NCBI RefSeq assembly: GCF_021764745.1
Contig: NZ_JAETXX010000007.1
Span: 1 to 64,000, forward strand
Length of the DNA stretch: 64,000 bases
DNA from: Joostella atrarenae
GTDB taxonomy: Bacteria > Bacteroidota > Bacteroidia > Flavobacteriales > Flavobacteriaceae
Direction: 5' to 3'
Shown here: positions 17,552 through 26,574 of the stretch, in pieces
Numbering within the stretch: position 1 is the stretch's first letter
Layout of the letters: each line of letters begins with the position of its first letter
Translations under genes and position numbers: made by a program
The notes under the pieces: generated by a model
The model's database searches: none
What the model was told of the DNA's origin: nothing
Seen by the model: only the letters and a program-made list of their open reading frames with translations

Positions 17552-18781
17552 ATGGCGAAAGAAGATTTAGAATGTTCATTTTGTGGTCGTAAAAAGCCGG
17601 AAACTAGCTTGCTTATTGCAGGTTTAGATGCCCATATTTGCGATCGCTGTATTGAGCAGGCACATGGAATAGTTATAGAAGAATCGCAACAATCTAAGAA
17701 TACCGAATTATCCTCTGAATTGGTTTTAAAAAAACCAGCTGAGATTAAATCTTATTTAGATCAATATATTATTGGTCAAGATGCTACCAAAAAGGTAATG
17801 TCGGTTGCTGTATACAACCATTACAAAAGATTACTTCAGCCGGCATCTCAAGATGATATTGAGATCCAAAAGAGTAACATTATTATGGTTGGACAAACTG
17901 GAACTGGAAAAACACTTATGGCAAAAACAATTGCCAAGATGTTGAATGTTCCATTGGCAATTGTAGATGCTACTGTACTTACAGAAGCAGGTTATGTTGG
18001 TGAAGATGTAGAAAGTATCTTAACAAGATTACTTCAAGCTGCAGACTACAACTTAGAAAAAGCAGAAAGAGGAATTGTTTTTATTGATGAAATCGATAAG
18101 ATTGCTCGTAAAAGCGATAATCCATCTATCACAAGAGATGTTTCTGGAGAAGGAGTACAACAAGCTTTACTAAAACTTTTGGAAGGAACCGTAGTTAATG
18201 TTCCACCAAAAGGAGGAAGAAAGCATCCAGATCAAAAGTTTATTGAAGTGAATACTGAAAACATTTTATTTGTTGCCGGTGGTGCTTTTGACGGAATAAA
18301 CAGACATATCTCTAAGCGTTTGAATATGCAAGCTGTAGGTTACAGTGTTGCTAAAAAAGACATGGTAGATAGAGATAACTTATTACAATATGTTATTCCA
18401 AAGGATTTAAAAGAGTTCGGATTAATCCCTGAGATTATAGGGAGACTTCCAGCACTTACCTACATGGAACCATTAGATGCAAAAACATTAAGATCGATTC
18501 TTACTGATCCTAAAAATGCTATTATTAAGCAGTACACAAAACTGTTTGAAATGGATGATATCGAATTTAAAGTTAATGATGAAGCTTTAGATTTTATTGT
18601 TGAAAAAGCTATTGAATACGAATTGGGGGCTAGAGGATTAAGATCTTTATGCGAATCTATTCTTACCGATGCAATGTTTGATCTTCCTAGTTCAGAAGAA
18701 AAAGAACTTGTAGTTGATAAAGAATATGTAGAGCAGAAATTAAATAAGACTGCTGTAAACAAATTAAAAGCAGCTTCTTAA
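17552..18781 (+). CDS. clpX: Clp protease ATP-binding subunit ClpX
   Basis: AAA+ unfoldase that feeds substrates to ClpP. From the ATG at 17552 the protein has 409 residues. The N-terminal C4 zinc-binding domain has C-x2-C (CSFCGRK) and C-x2-C (CDRCIEQ). Walker A GQTGTGKT is at 114-121, the pore loop GYVG follows, then Walker [10 protein letters not shown], and the sensor-2 arginine lies in [10 protein letters not shown] longer frame beginning at 17528 adds eight residues not seen in the family (starting MYFHKRNT). A perfect terminator follows. Confidence 0.97.
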   Translation: MAKEDLECSFCGRKKPETSLLIAGLDAHICDRCIEQAHGIVIEESQQSKNTELSSELVLKKPAEIKSYLDQYIIGQDATKKVMSVAVYNHYKRLLQPASQDDIEIQKSNIIMVGQTGTGKTLMAKTIAKMLNVPLAIVDATVLTEAGYVGEDVESILTRLLQAADYNLEKAERGIVFIDEIDKIARKSDNPSITRDVSGEGVQQALLKLLEGTVVNVPPKGGRKHPDQKFIEVNTENILFVAGGAFDGINRHISKRLNMQAVGYSVAKKDMVDRDNLLQYVIPKDLKEFGLIPEIIGRLPALTYMEPLDAKTLRSILTDPKNAIIKQYTKLFEMDDIEFKVNDEALDFIVEKAIEYELGARGLRSLCESILTDAMFDLPSSEEKELVVDKEYVEQKLNKTAVNKLKAAS

Positions 18782-18804
18782 AGTAAAAATCTCCATATTA
18801 AGTA

Positions 18805-18840
18805 AACAATCAAGCCTCCTCAATGGAGGCTTGATTGTTT
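18805..18840 (+). terminator. Terminator after clpX
   Basis: Perfect 15-bp stem (18805-18819 and 18825-18839, AACAATCAAGCCTCC arm) with a TCAAT loop and a short T run, 24 bp after the stop. It isolates clpX from the sigma-factor locus. Confidence 0.9.
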
Positions 18841-18884
18841 TATTGATTTAAAAAATATATCTTGTGCTATAACTTTACAACGAT

Positions 18885-19463
18885 TTGGGAACAACTAGCA
18901 TAAATAATTCTTTTTTTATTCAACAACTGAAAAAAGGTAAGGAAACTGCTTATGAAGCCCTTTTCAATCTATACTTCAAAAAATTACACTATTTTTCATG
19001 CCAGTACATCAACAATGATGAAGACGCTAATGAGATCGTTCAGAACACATTCTACAAGCTCTGGAAAAAAAGGCATAAACTCTCTACTGACATCAATTTA
19101 AACGCATATCTTTTTGCTATTGTAAAGAATGAATGCTTAGATTATTTAAAACATCAGAAAATAAAAAGTCAGTATAAAAATCAAATTGAAAGTGAGATAA
19201 ACCTCATCAATCAAGAGTCATTACAGGACAACCCGAGCCTATTACTCATTGAAAAAGAATTACACAATAAGGTAAACCAATTAATTGAACAACTCCCTCC
19301 TGCCTGCAAAGATATATTTATTAAAAGCCGCTTTAATGGTCTCAAACATAAAGAAATCGCAGAAGAATTAAGTATATCACAAAAAACTGTAGAAGCACAA
19401 ATCACAAAAGCTTTAAAGTTTTTAAGACATGAACTACAAGAATACATGGGCTTCTTTCTATGA
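18885..19463 (+). CDS. ECF-type RNA polymerase sigma factor (FecI-like)
   Basis: The 192-residue protein shows sigma region 2 (about 15-85: KGKETAYEALFNLYFKKLHYFS, DEDANEIVQNTFYKLW) and region 4 (about 125-185: LPPACKDIFIKSRFNGLKHKEIAEELSISQKTVEAQI, a helix-turn-helix). It belongs to the class paired with FecR in Bacteroidota nutrient-uptake loci. The only visible start is a TTG at 18885; no ATG or GTG precedes region 2, so the exact N-terminus is uncertain. A FecR-type anti-sigma gene follows after 140 bp, then SusC/SusD. Confidence 0.93.
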   Translation: MGTTSINNSFFIQQLKKGKETAYEALFNLYFKKLHYFSCQYINNDEDANEIVQNTFYKLWKKRHKLSTDINLNAYLFAIVKNECLDYLKHQKIKSQYKNQIESEINLINQESLQDNPSLLLIEKELHNKVNQLIEQLPPACKDIFIKSRFNGLKHKEIAEELSISQKTVEAQITKALKFLRHELQEYMGFFL

Positions 19464-19564
19464 AGCTAAAGCCTTAATACTTTATACCAAAATTCACCTA
19501 ACACCTCAAATAAGACAATTGTTTGCGTAAATATCTAAACAAAAATTAAAAATTTAACATTTAT

Positions 19565-19597
19565 GCGTTAGGGTATTTTTAAGTTGAATCGTTTTAT
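19565..19597 (+). promoter_or_regulatory. Candidate ECF-sigma-dependent promoter before fecR
   Basis: GCGTTAGGGTA (19565-19575) followed by TTGAATCGTTTTA (19585-19597) lies directly before the FecR start at 19604. There is no TAnnTTTG box here. The TTAGGGTA plus CGT arrangement resembles sequences I recall before FecR genes in Bacteroidota and the general ECF pattern with CGT in the -10 element. This is a weak inference. Confidence 0.35.
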
Positions 19598-19603
19598 TAG
19601 TAT

Positions 19604-20566
19604 ATGGACGAGAAAAGCTTAATAAAATTTATTCAAAATAAAGGTGATAAAACTTTCAAAAAGGAAGTTATTAATTGGATAAATTCATCAAAAGAAAACA
19701 AGGAAAAATTCAATGAAATTAAAGCAATTTACGTTGCTAGATTTGATGACGAAAATAATATTGACATCCCTAATCAATACAAAAGATTTAAAAAGAGAAT
19801 AAGCATAAGAAAATATTCATATCGAATAGCAGCAGCAATAACTATTCTAATCTTAACTAGCTCAGCTATTTTCTTAAGCAGCAAATCTGATAACATCTTT
19901 ACGCAAGAAGAATATTATGCCACTGGTATTGGCGAACAAAAGGAATTCATTTTGAAAGACGGTAGTAAGATACAACTCAACTCCGATAGTAAATTAATAA
20001 TTACTTCAAGCTTTAATGAATCAGATAGAACTGTCAAACTTTTTGGCGAAGCTTTCTTTGAAGTAGCTAGAAATGAAAAAAAGCCATTTATTGTAGATAC
20101 AGAACAAGGTTTTAAAGTAAAAGTTCTTGGTACTACATTCAATGTAAAAGCATATGATAATGATCCTACCGCACAAACTACTCTACTCTCTGGAAAAGTA
20201 GAAATATACAAACGACATAAATCTATTCCTGAAGTCACTCTAAAACCAAAACAAAAAGTGGTTTTTAATAAAACAGGAAAAACAATAGCTCTTTATAAGA
20301 ATGTCTCCACACAGAAATCAACATCATGGAGAAATGGTATATTAACATTCGACAACACCTCCTTTAGTGAAGTTATTAAAGACCTAGAAAGATGGTATAA
20401 TGTTACCATTACAATAGAAGACCCTTCAATAAAAAACTATTCTTTCTCAGGGAAATTTATGAGAAATAATAAAGTACAAGAAGTATTAGAAATAATAAAA
20501 ACCTCATCACCAATTGAATACAATTATGACATAGAAAAGCAGAAAATAATTTTCAGAAAAAGATAG
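19604..20566 (+). CDS. FecR family anti-sigma factor
   Basis: The 320-residue inner-membrane protein has a cytoplasmic N-terminal part (about 1-65) that would bind the sigma factor, one transmembrane helix (about 70-90, AAAITILILTSSAIFL), a periplasmic FecR domain (about 100-205, YYATGIGEQKEFILKDGSKI, GEAFFEVARNEKKPFIVDT, VLGTTFNVKAY) and a C-terminal DUF4974 domain (about 245-318, FDNTSFSEVIKDLERWYNVTI). It would transmit the signal from the SusC N-terminal domain to the sigma factor. A hairpin separates it from susC. Confidence 0.95.
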   Translation: MDEKSLIKFIQNKGDKTFKKEVINWINSSKENKEKFNEIKAIYVARFDDENNIDIPNQYKRFKKRISIRKYSYRIAAAITILILTSSAIFLSSKSDNIFTQEEYYATGIGEQKEFILKDGSKIQLNSDSKLIITSSFNESDRTVKLFGEAFFEVARNEKKPFIVDTEQGFKVKVLGTTFNVKAYDNDPTAQTTLLSGKVEIYKRHKSIPEVTLKPKQKVVFNKTGKTIALYKNVSTQKSTSWRNGILTFDNTSFSEVIKDLERWYNVTITIEDPSIKNYSFSGKFMRNNKVQEVLEIIKTSSPIEYNYDIEKQKIIFRKR

Positions 20567-20570
20567 AGAA

Positions 20571-20598
20571 TAAAGGAGGTGTTGCCGCACCTCCTTTA
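20571..20598 (+). terminator. Hairpin between fecR and susC
   Basis: Perfect 11-bp stem (20571-20581 and 20588-20598, TAAAGGAGGTG arm) with a 6-nt loop, immediately after the FecR stop. The T run is short (CTTTATAG), so partial termination or transcript processing is likely. It would allow regulator and transporter levels to differ. Confidence 0.7.
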
Positions 20599-20646
20599 TA
20601 GTAAAATCTGTCAGAATTAATCTAACATTAAAAACCATTTAAAATT

Positions 20647-23600
20647 ATGAAAAAAAAGCAAAACAATGCCAAGCATTTTTTATGCAAACATTGTTCCTCC
20701 AGAAAACTCTTTCGCATCATGAAGATCTACCTATTAATTCTCTGTCTAACTATCGTTGAGATTTCAGCTTCCAGTAGTGATTTATATGGACAAACTATTA
20801 GTTTAAACTATAAAGACACTGAGCTTAAAGAAGTTTTATTAAATATAGAAAAACAAACCGATTATGTTTTCTTCTATAATAACTCAATAATTAATGAGCA
20901 GATAAAAGTTAACACAACCATAACAAGTAATGATATTGACGATGTACTGCATAATGTGTTAAAACATACTGACTTTAAGTATAAGTTAATGAATAATAAC
21001 ATTGTATTAGCTAAGGATTTTGAGCTTACTAATTCATCAAATAAAGACTCGTATAATAAAATCTCACGCTCTAATACTTTAATCACTTCTTTACTACAAG
21101 ACAAAATTGAAATTTCAGGTACAGTTCATGATGAAAGTGGCGTCCCATTGCCAGGTGTTAACATAGTCGTAAAGGGATCTTCTACAGGAACACAGACCGA
21201 CTTTGATGGTAATTTCAGCATTTCTACGGATAAAAAAAGCACTTTAGTTTTTAGCTACATTGGCTTAAAAACCAAAGAAGTTAGCATTGATGGTCCTAAT
21301 TCTAATCTGAATGTAACACTCAAATCTGATGCGAATGAACTTAGTGAAGTAATAGTTGTAGCATACGACACACAAAGCAAATCCTCTTATACTGGTGCTG
21401 CTGTTGATGTTGATGTTGACAAAGTAGAAAACTCTCCGCTCCCCTCTTTTCAAGAAGCACTTCAAGGAAATGTTGCGGGTGTACAAATTTCAACTCAAAG
21501 CGGTCAACCAGGAGCTGCTCCAGATATTAGAATTAGAGGAATTGGATCTATAAATGCTAATTCTGACCCTTTATATGTAGTAGATGGAATTCCTGTTGTT
21601 TCTGGTAACATATCAAGGATTGCAACTAGTTCTAACACTATTGCAGGAATAAACCCTAAAGACATTGCTTCTATTACTGTTTTAAAGGATGCATCTGCTA
21701 CTGCAATTTATGGTTCTAGAGGTGCAAATGGAGTTATTTTGATTACCACTAAAAGAGGGAAATCTGGGAAAACAAAATTTGATGCTAGTACTCAATATGG
21801 AGTAAGTAGTATGATTGTAAGAGATCATAATAAACCATTAAATACCAATGAACTTTCCGAACTCCTTGTTGAAGGGCGAGTAAATATTGGTGATACTCAA
21901 CAAGAAGCAGAAGATTATATATATAGTAGAATTGATAGAACTGTAAATACAGATTGGTTAGATGTTATTTCTAGAGATGGGGAATACAATCAATATAACC
22001 TAAGCGCTAGCGGTGGAGGAGAAAAAACTAGTTTTTATGCTTCATTAGGGTATTTCGACCAAAAAGCAGTCATCATTGGCATTGACTACAAAAAGTTAAA
22101 TGCTAAATTAAACGTGACACACCAAGCTACTGATAAACTAAAAATCAACATGGGCGTTTCTGTTAGCAATCAGAAAATAAACACAAATGAAGATGGTGGT
22201 AATGCTGCGAATCCAGTTAGAGCTATTTATAGAACTGTTCCATGGGAGCCTGTATATAATCAAGATGGCTCTTACAATACAGATATATTATTAACATACA
22301 ATCCTGTAGGACTCGTTAATGAGGATATTAGAGAAACAAAATTATATGGCATCCAAGGGAACTTAGGGCTTACCTATGAATTTACAGACAATTTAAGCTT
22401 TGAGACAAAAGGAAATGTTGATTTCAACTTAGCTAACGAGTTTGAGTACAACAATCCTGATTTTGGAGTAGCACGAAATAAAGGTGGCGAAGGAACAGCT
22501 TATGATAATAATATTTTAAACTACAATATTACCAATCTATTAAAATACAATTGGGAAATAAATAACGATCACCGCCTGAACTTTATATTAGGACAAGAAG
22601 CCCAAAAAATAGACCAAAGTGATGTCTACGCAAACGCAAGCAATTATGGAGCACCAGGATTAACAACTCTCGAAAATGCTTCAGTTTATGAAAGCGCTTC
22701 AAGCAGTAAAAGTTCATCATCAATAATTTCATACTTCTTCAATACCAATTATACATTGATGAATAGATACATTGTGAATTTAACAGCGAGAAGGGATGGC
22801 TCATCAAGGTTTGGTTCAGATGTACGCTATGCTAACTTCGGTTCTGTCGGTTTGGCTTGGAATATAAGCTCTGAAAAATTCATGGAAAACCAAAACTTCA
22901 TAAAGCAATTAAAACTGAGAAGTAGCTATGGAGTTAACGGAAATCAAGAAATTGCAAACTTTGCATCACGTGGACTCTATGAAACTGGGGAAGATTATAA
23001 TGGAAGTCCAGGTTATGCTTACAGCCAACAGTCTAATCCACAACTTACTTGGGAGAAAAATAAACCCTTTAATGTTGGTATGGATTTCAACTTTATAAAT
23101 AGAATAAGTGGAACAGTAGAATATTATACAAGAACAACTTCCGATCTATTATTCGAAGTACCTATTTCTGCTACTAATGGTATTACGAGCTACCTAGAAA
23201 ACATTGGAGAAATGAAGAATTCAGGTTGGGAGTTTGCCTTAAATACCGTTAATATAGAAAACCCAGATGGTTTTAATTGGTCTACTAGCTTTAACTATAC
23301 TTCAAATAATAACGAGATTACTAAATTAGATTCTGATGAGCCTATTATTGGCGACGAATACATTAGAGAAGTAGGAGGAGATTTTTACACCTTTTATATG
23401 CCTGGATATGCTGGAGTAGACCCTAATACTGGTGATGCATTATGGTACACAGATGGCACAGAAACACAAACCACCAATGAATATAGTCAAGCAAATCCTT
23501 ATGCACAAGGAAGTGCACTTCCAGATTTTTATGCTGGACTTACCAACACTTTAAGCTATAAAGACTTTAGCTTATCATTTATGTTTTATCTGAATTATGG

Positions 23601-24030
23601 AAATCAGGTTTATGATTATTGGGGAAGATACACAAATAGTGATGGTAGTGCAGGACTTAACGATAGAGGTAATATGACTCGTAATATATATGAAAACAGA
23701 TGGCAAGAGCCCGGCGACATTACAGATGTTCCAAAAGTTGTATGGAGTAATGATCAATCTGGTAGCTCGAGCCAACATTCTTCTAGATTTCTATACGACG
23801 GAACTTATCTAAGGCTTCGTGATATTACTTTTTCATATTCTCTTCCTGAAGATATCTCCAATAAACTAAACATTAGCAATCTTAGGTTTTATATAAAAGG
23901 AACAAATACGCTCACTTGGGTAAAAGATAAAAAAATTGAAATGGATCCTGAGGTTGGAGTTAATGGTAAATCTGACTTAAGAATTCCTATTTCAAAGCAA
24001 TTTTTATTCGGTATAGACTTTTCATTCTAA
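20647..24030 (+). CDS. SusC/RagA-type TonB-linked outer membrane transporter with STN domain
   Basis: The 1127-residue protein has a long basic N-terminus and signal helix (about 24-50), a secretin/TonB short N-terminal domain (about 52-120, ISLNYKDTELKEVLLNIEKQ) that contacts FecR, a carboxypeptidase-regulatory-like domain (about 152-235, SGTVHDESGVPLPGVNIVVK, TDFDGNFSIS), a plug (about 240-360, DIRIRGIGSINANSDPLYVV, ASATAIYGSRGANGVILIT) and a 22-strand barrel ending FLFGIDFSF. The STN domain shows it is the signal-transducing kind. SusD follows after 11 bp. The substrate is suggested by neighbours only. Confidence 0.96.
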   Translation: MKKKQNNAKHFLCKHCSSRKLFRIMKIYLLILCLTIVEISASSSDLYGQTISLNYKDTELKEVLLNIEKQTDYVFFYNNSIINEQIKVNTTITSNDIDDVLHNVLKHTDFKYKLMNNNIVLAKDFELTNSSNKDSYNKISRSNTLITSLLQDKIEISGTVHDESGVPLPGVNIVVKGSSTGTQTDFDGNFSISTDKKSTLVFSYIGLKTKEVSIDGPNSNLNVTLKSDANELSEVIVVAYDTQSKSSYTGAAVDVDVDKVENSPLPSFQEALQGNVAGVQISTQSGQPGAAPDIRIRGIGSINANSDPLYVVDGIPVVSGNISRIATSSNTIAGINPKDIASITVLKDASATAIYGSRGANGVILITTKRGKSGKTKFDASTQYGVSSMIVRDHNKPLNTNELSELLVEGRVNIGDTQQEAEDYIYSRIDRTVNTDWLDVISRDGEYNQYNLSASGGGEKTSFYASLGYFDQKAVIIGIDYKKLNAKLNVTHQATDKLKINMGVSVSNQKINTNEDGGNAANPVRAIYRTVPWEPVYNQDGSYNTDILLTYNPVGLVNEDIRETKLYGIQGNLGLTYEFTDNLSFETKGNVDFNLANEFEYNNPDFGVARNKGGEGTAYDNNILNYNITNLLKYNWEINNDHRLNFILGQEAQKIDQSDVYANASNYGAPGLTTLENASVYESASSSKSSSSIISYFFNTNYTLMNRYIVNLTARRDGSSRFGSDVRYANFGSVGLAWNISSEKFMENQNFIKQLKLRSSYGVNGNQEIANFASRGLYETGEDYNGSPGYAYSQQSNPQLTWEKNKPFNVGMDFNFINRISGTVEYYTRTTSDLLFEVPISATNGITSYLENIGEMKNSGWEFALNTVNIENPDGFNWSTSFNYTSNNNEITKLDSDEPIIGDEYIREVGGDFYTFYMPGYAGVDPNTGDALWYTDGTETQTTNEYSQANPYAQGSALPDFYAGLTNTLSYKDFSLSFMFYLNYGNQVYDYWGRYTNSDGSAGLNDRGNMTRNIYENRWQEPGDITDVPKVVWSNDQSGSSSQHSSRFLYDGTYLRLRDITFSYSLPEDISNKLNISNLRFYIKGTNTLTWVKDKKIEMDPEVGVNGKSDLRIPISKQFLFGIDFSF

Positions 24031-24041
24031 AAACAAAAAAC

Positions 24042-25457
24042 ATGACAATCAATATAAAAAATATAATTATTTGCTTGTGTGCTATAATAGCACTTACGGC
24101 ATGTAGTAGCGATTTTCTAGACATCGATCCTGAACAGAATGTCCCTTCCGAAAATGCCGTTACAGATATTAAAACACTACAAACCGCAATTAATGGTGTG
24201 TATAGCAAACTTCAAAGCGATGCATATTACGGTAGAAGCATGTATGTAATTCCAGAGTTAATGGCAGACAATTTATATCTAAGCTCTAGAAACACAGGAA
24301 GATACTTGGACTTCGATAATTTTATAGTAAATGAAGAAAATTCTTATGTCGAAGATACTTGGAATGCAATCTATGAAGTAATAGCTAATGCTACAAAAGC
24401 TATTAATGGAGGTGAGAAATTAGAATCTACAACTCCAGAACAACAAAAAGAGATTGATCAATTAATTGGTGAGGCCTATGCAATTAGAGCATTAGCACAT
24501 TTTGATTTAAGCCGTTTATTTGCGCAACCATATAACTTTACTGCCAATGCAGATCACCTCGGAGTTCCAATTGTAAGTATTTCAACTGATGAAAATATCT
24601 CACCAAAGAGAAATACAGTAAGTGAAGTTTATGCCCAGATAAATAATGACCTAAGCACAGCTATTTTAAATATGACATCAACAAATAACGATGGAAGATT
24701 TACTAAATACGCTGCTAAAGCTTTAGCGGCAAGAGTAGCTATCTATCAAGAAAACTACAGCAATGCTATAAAATATAGTTCGGAAGTTATTGCAGAAGGT
24801 GGTTACTCATTAATTTCTAATGAAAATTATAATGATATTTGGGAAAGTGAATTTAACAGTGAATCAATCTTTGAAATCATTAATACCATTGCCGATAACG
24901 AAGGCACCAACAGCTTAGGTCATTATTTTGATCCAAGTGGTTATGCTGATGCTTTAGTGACACCAAATTTGTATAGCAGTTACGACGAAAACGACGTTAG
25001 GAAAACCGCTATAACAGAAGGCTCTAAACAAGGAGCTGAAGAAGATGCCCTCTTTGTATATAAATTTCCAAAAGGAACACAATATACAGACAACATTAGA
25101 ATTTTACGTCTTGCAGAGCAATATCTTATTCGTGCAGAAGCATATGCCAAAAACAATGAATATGAAAAAGCACAAACAGACTTAGAAACCATAATGAGAC
25201 GTGCAAACCCTAATGCAATAGACGTAACAGAAACAGGGCAAGCCCTAATTGATAAAGTAATTGAGGAAAGAAGAAAAGAACTAGCATTTGAAGGGAATAG
25301 ATTGTTCGATCTTAATAGAAATAAAAAAGATATACAAATTATACAAGGAGAGAACATCATTGATGCATCCTATCCGAACGACAAGTTCATTCTTCCAATA
25401 CCATTAGACGAGCTTAATGCTAATCCAAATATAAAGCCTCAAAACCCAGGATATTAA
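24042..25457 (+). CDS. SusD/RagB family surface lipoprotein
   Basis: The 471-residue lipoprotein has lipobox LTAC (Cys21) then SSDFLDIDPEQ, the classic SusD N-terminus. TPR-like helices (IGEAYAIRALAHFDLSRLF, LAEQYLIRAEAYAKNNEYEKA) and the C-terminal VIEERRKELAFEGNRLFDLNR are diagnostic. It caps the SusC barrel and binds the ligand. At 471 residues it is shorter than typical glycan-binding SusD proteins. Its stop codon is immediately followed by the ATG of the epimerase gene, so those two are tightly coupled. Confidence 0.95.
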   Translation: MTINIKNIIICLCAIIALTACSSDFLDIDPEQNVPSENAVTDIKTLQTAINGVYSKLQSDAYYGRSMYVIPELMADNLYLSSRNTGRYLDFDNFIVNEENSYVEDTWNAIYEVIANATKAINGGEKLESTTPEQQKEIDQLIGEAYAIRALAHFDLSRLFAQPYNFTANADHLGVPIVSISTDENISPKRNTVSEVYAQINNDLSTAILNMTSTNNDGRFTKYAAKALAARVAIYQENYSNAIKYSSEVIAEGGYSLISNENYNDIWESEFNSESIFEIINTIADNEGTNSLGHYFDPSGYADALVTPNLYSSYDENDVRKTAITEGSKQGAEEDALFVYKFPKGTQYTDNIRILRLAEQYLIRAEAYAKNNEYEKAQTDLETIMRRANPNAIDVTETGQALIDKVIEERRKELAFEGNRLFDLNRNKKDIQIIQGENIIDASYPNDKFILPIPLDELNANPNIKPQNPGY

Positions 25458-26495
25458 ATGCTCTCATTATTATACAAAACATATAATTTAGAAAAAAAAC
25501 ATGTCTTTAGAATTGCAGGGGGTGCTAGAACTAGCACCCCAGCAATCCTAATTCAATTAACGTTTGCTAACTATATTGGCTATGGAGAAGCCTCTATGCC
25601 TCCATTATATGGAGAGAGCTTTCAAACAGCAATAAGTTTTTTAAATAAAATAGATCTGTCTCCTTTTAAAGACCCTTTTAATGCTGAAGACATATTAACA
25701 TATATTGATAATGTAGTACCTAAAAATGTCGCTATAAAAGCAGCGATCGATATAGCTCTTCACGATTTAATAGGTCAACTGCTTAAAATTCCACTGCATT
25801 CTTATTTTGGATTAAGAAAAGAAAATCTTTCTACCAGCAAAACGATAGGGATTGACACTCCTGATATTATAAAAGAACGTGTAAAGGAGGCTAGTCAATT
25901 TAAATATCTAAAAGTTAAATTAGGAGGAGAAAATGATAAAGAAATCATTCATACCATTAGTCAAACTACAGATAAACCCCTATTTATTGATGCCAATCAA
26001 GGGTGGAAGTCCAAAGAAGAAGCTTTAGACAAAGTACATTGGTTAAAAGAACATGGTGCTGTATTTATAGAGCAACCATTACCAAAAAATTCTTATGATA
26101 GCCTTACATGGCTAGCTGCTCATTCCCCGCTTCCAATAATTGGAGATGAAGGAATTCAACGTTTACCTGATGTGATAAATGCTTCAAATTTTTATCATGG
26201 CATCAATATTAAGCTAATGAAATCCACTGGTTTAAGAGAAGCATATAAGATGGCTCAAACTGCCAAAATGATGAATCTAAAAATAATGCTGGGATGCATG
26301 TCGGAAACTTCATGTGCGATCGGTGCTGCTGCACAATTAGGCGCACTAGCTGATTGGGTAGATTTAGACGGAAATCTTGGCATCAAAAATGACCCTTTTA
26401 CAGCTCATACAGTTAAAGAAGGCGTAATTCATCTAAATAACAAACCTGGTATCGGACTTATAAATCCAAATTGGGACAGAATCCTAGCATACTAA
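25458..26495 (+). CDS. Enolase-superfamily dipeptide epimerase (L-Ala-D/L-Glu epimerase-like)
   Basis: The 345-residue protein has a muconate-lactonising-type N-terminal cap and a TIM barrel. Catalytic residues are visible: K-x-K at 152-154 (LKVKLGG), metal ligands Asp178 (FIDANQGW), Glu205 (IEQPLP) and Asp230 (GDEG), and the opposite Lys252 (NIKLMK). A D-x-D at 302-304 (VDLDGNLG) on the last barrel strand is the hallmark of dipeptide epimerases, where it holds the dipeptide amino group. The exact dipeptide cannot be read. It is fused translationally to susD (stop followed directly by ATG), and has no obvious signal peptide, so it acts in the cytoplasm. Confidence 0.9.
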   Translation: MLSLLYKTYNLEKKHVFRIAGGARTSTPAILIQLTFANYIGYGEASMPPLYGESFQTAISFLNKIDLSPFKDPFNAEDILTYIDNVVPKNVAIKAAIDIALHDLIGQLLKIPLHSYFGLRKENLSTSKTIGIDTPDIIKERVKEASQFKYLKVKLGGENDKEIIHTISQTTDKPLFIDANQGWKSKEEALDKVHWLKEHGAVFIEQPLPKNSYDSLTWLAAHSPLPIIGDEGIQRLPDVINASNFYHGINIKLMKSTGLREAYKMAQTAKMMNLKIMLGCMSETSCAIGAAAQLGALADWVDLDGNLGIKNDPFTAHTVKEGVIHLNNKPGIGLINPNWDRILAY

Positions 26496-26574
26496 TACCA
26501 TGTATGAAATGATTAGAAGTCTCAAGAGGACAAAGGAAAGAGACGTTTCTACAAACAAGTTTAAATAATTACTA

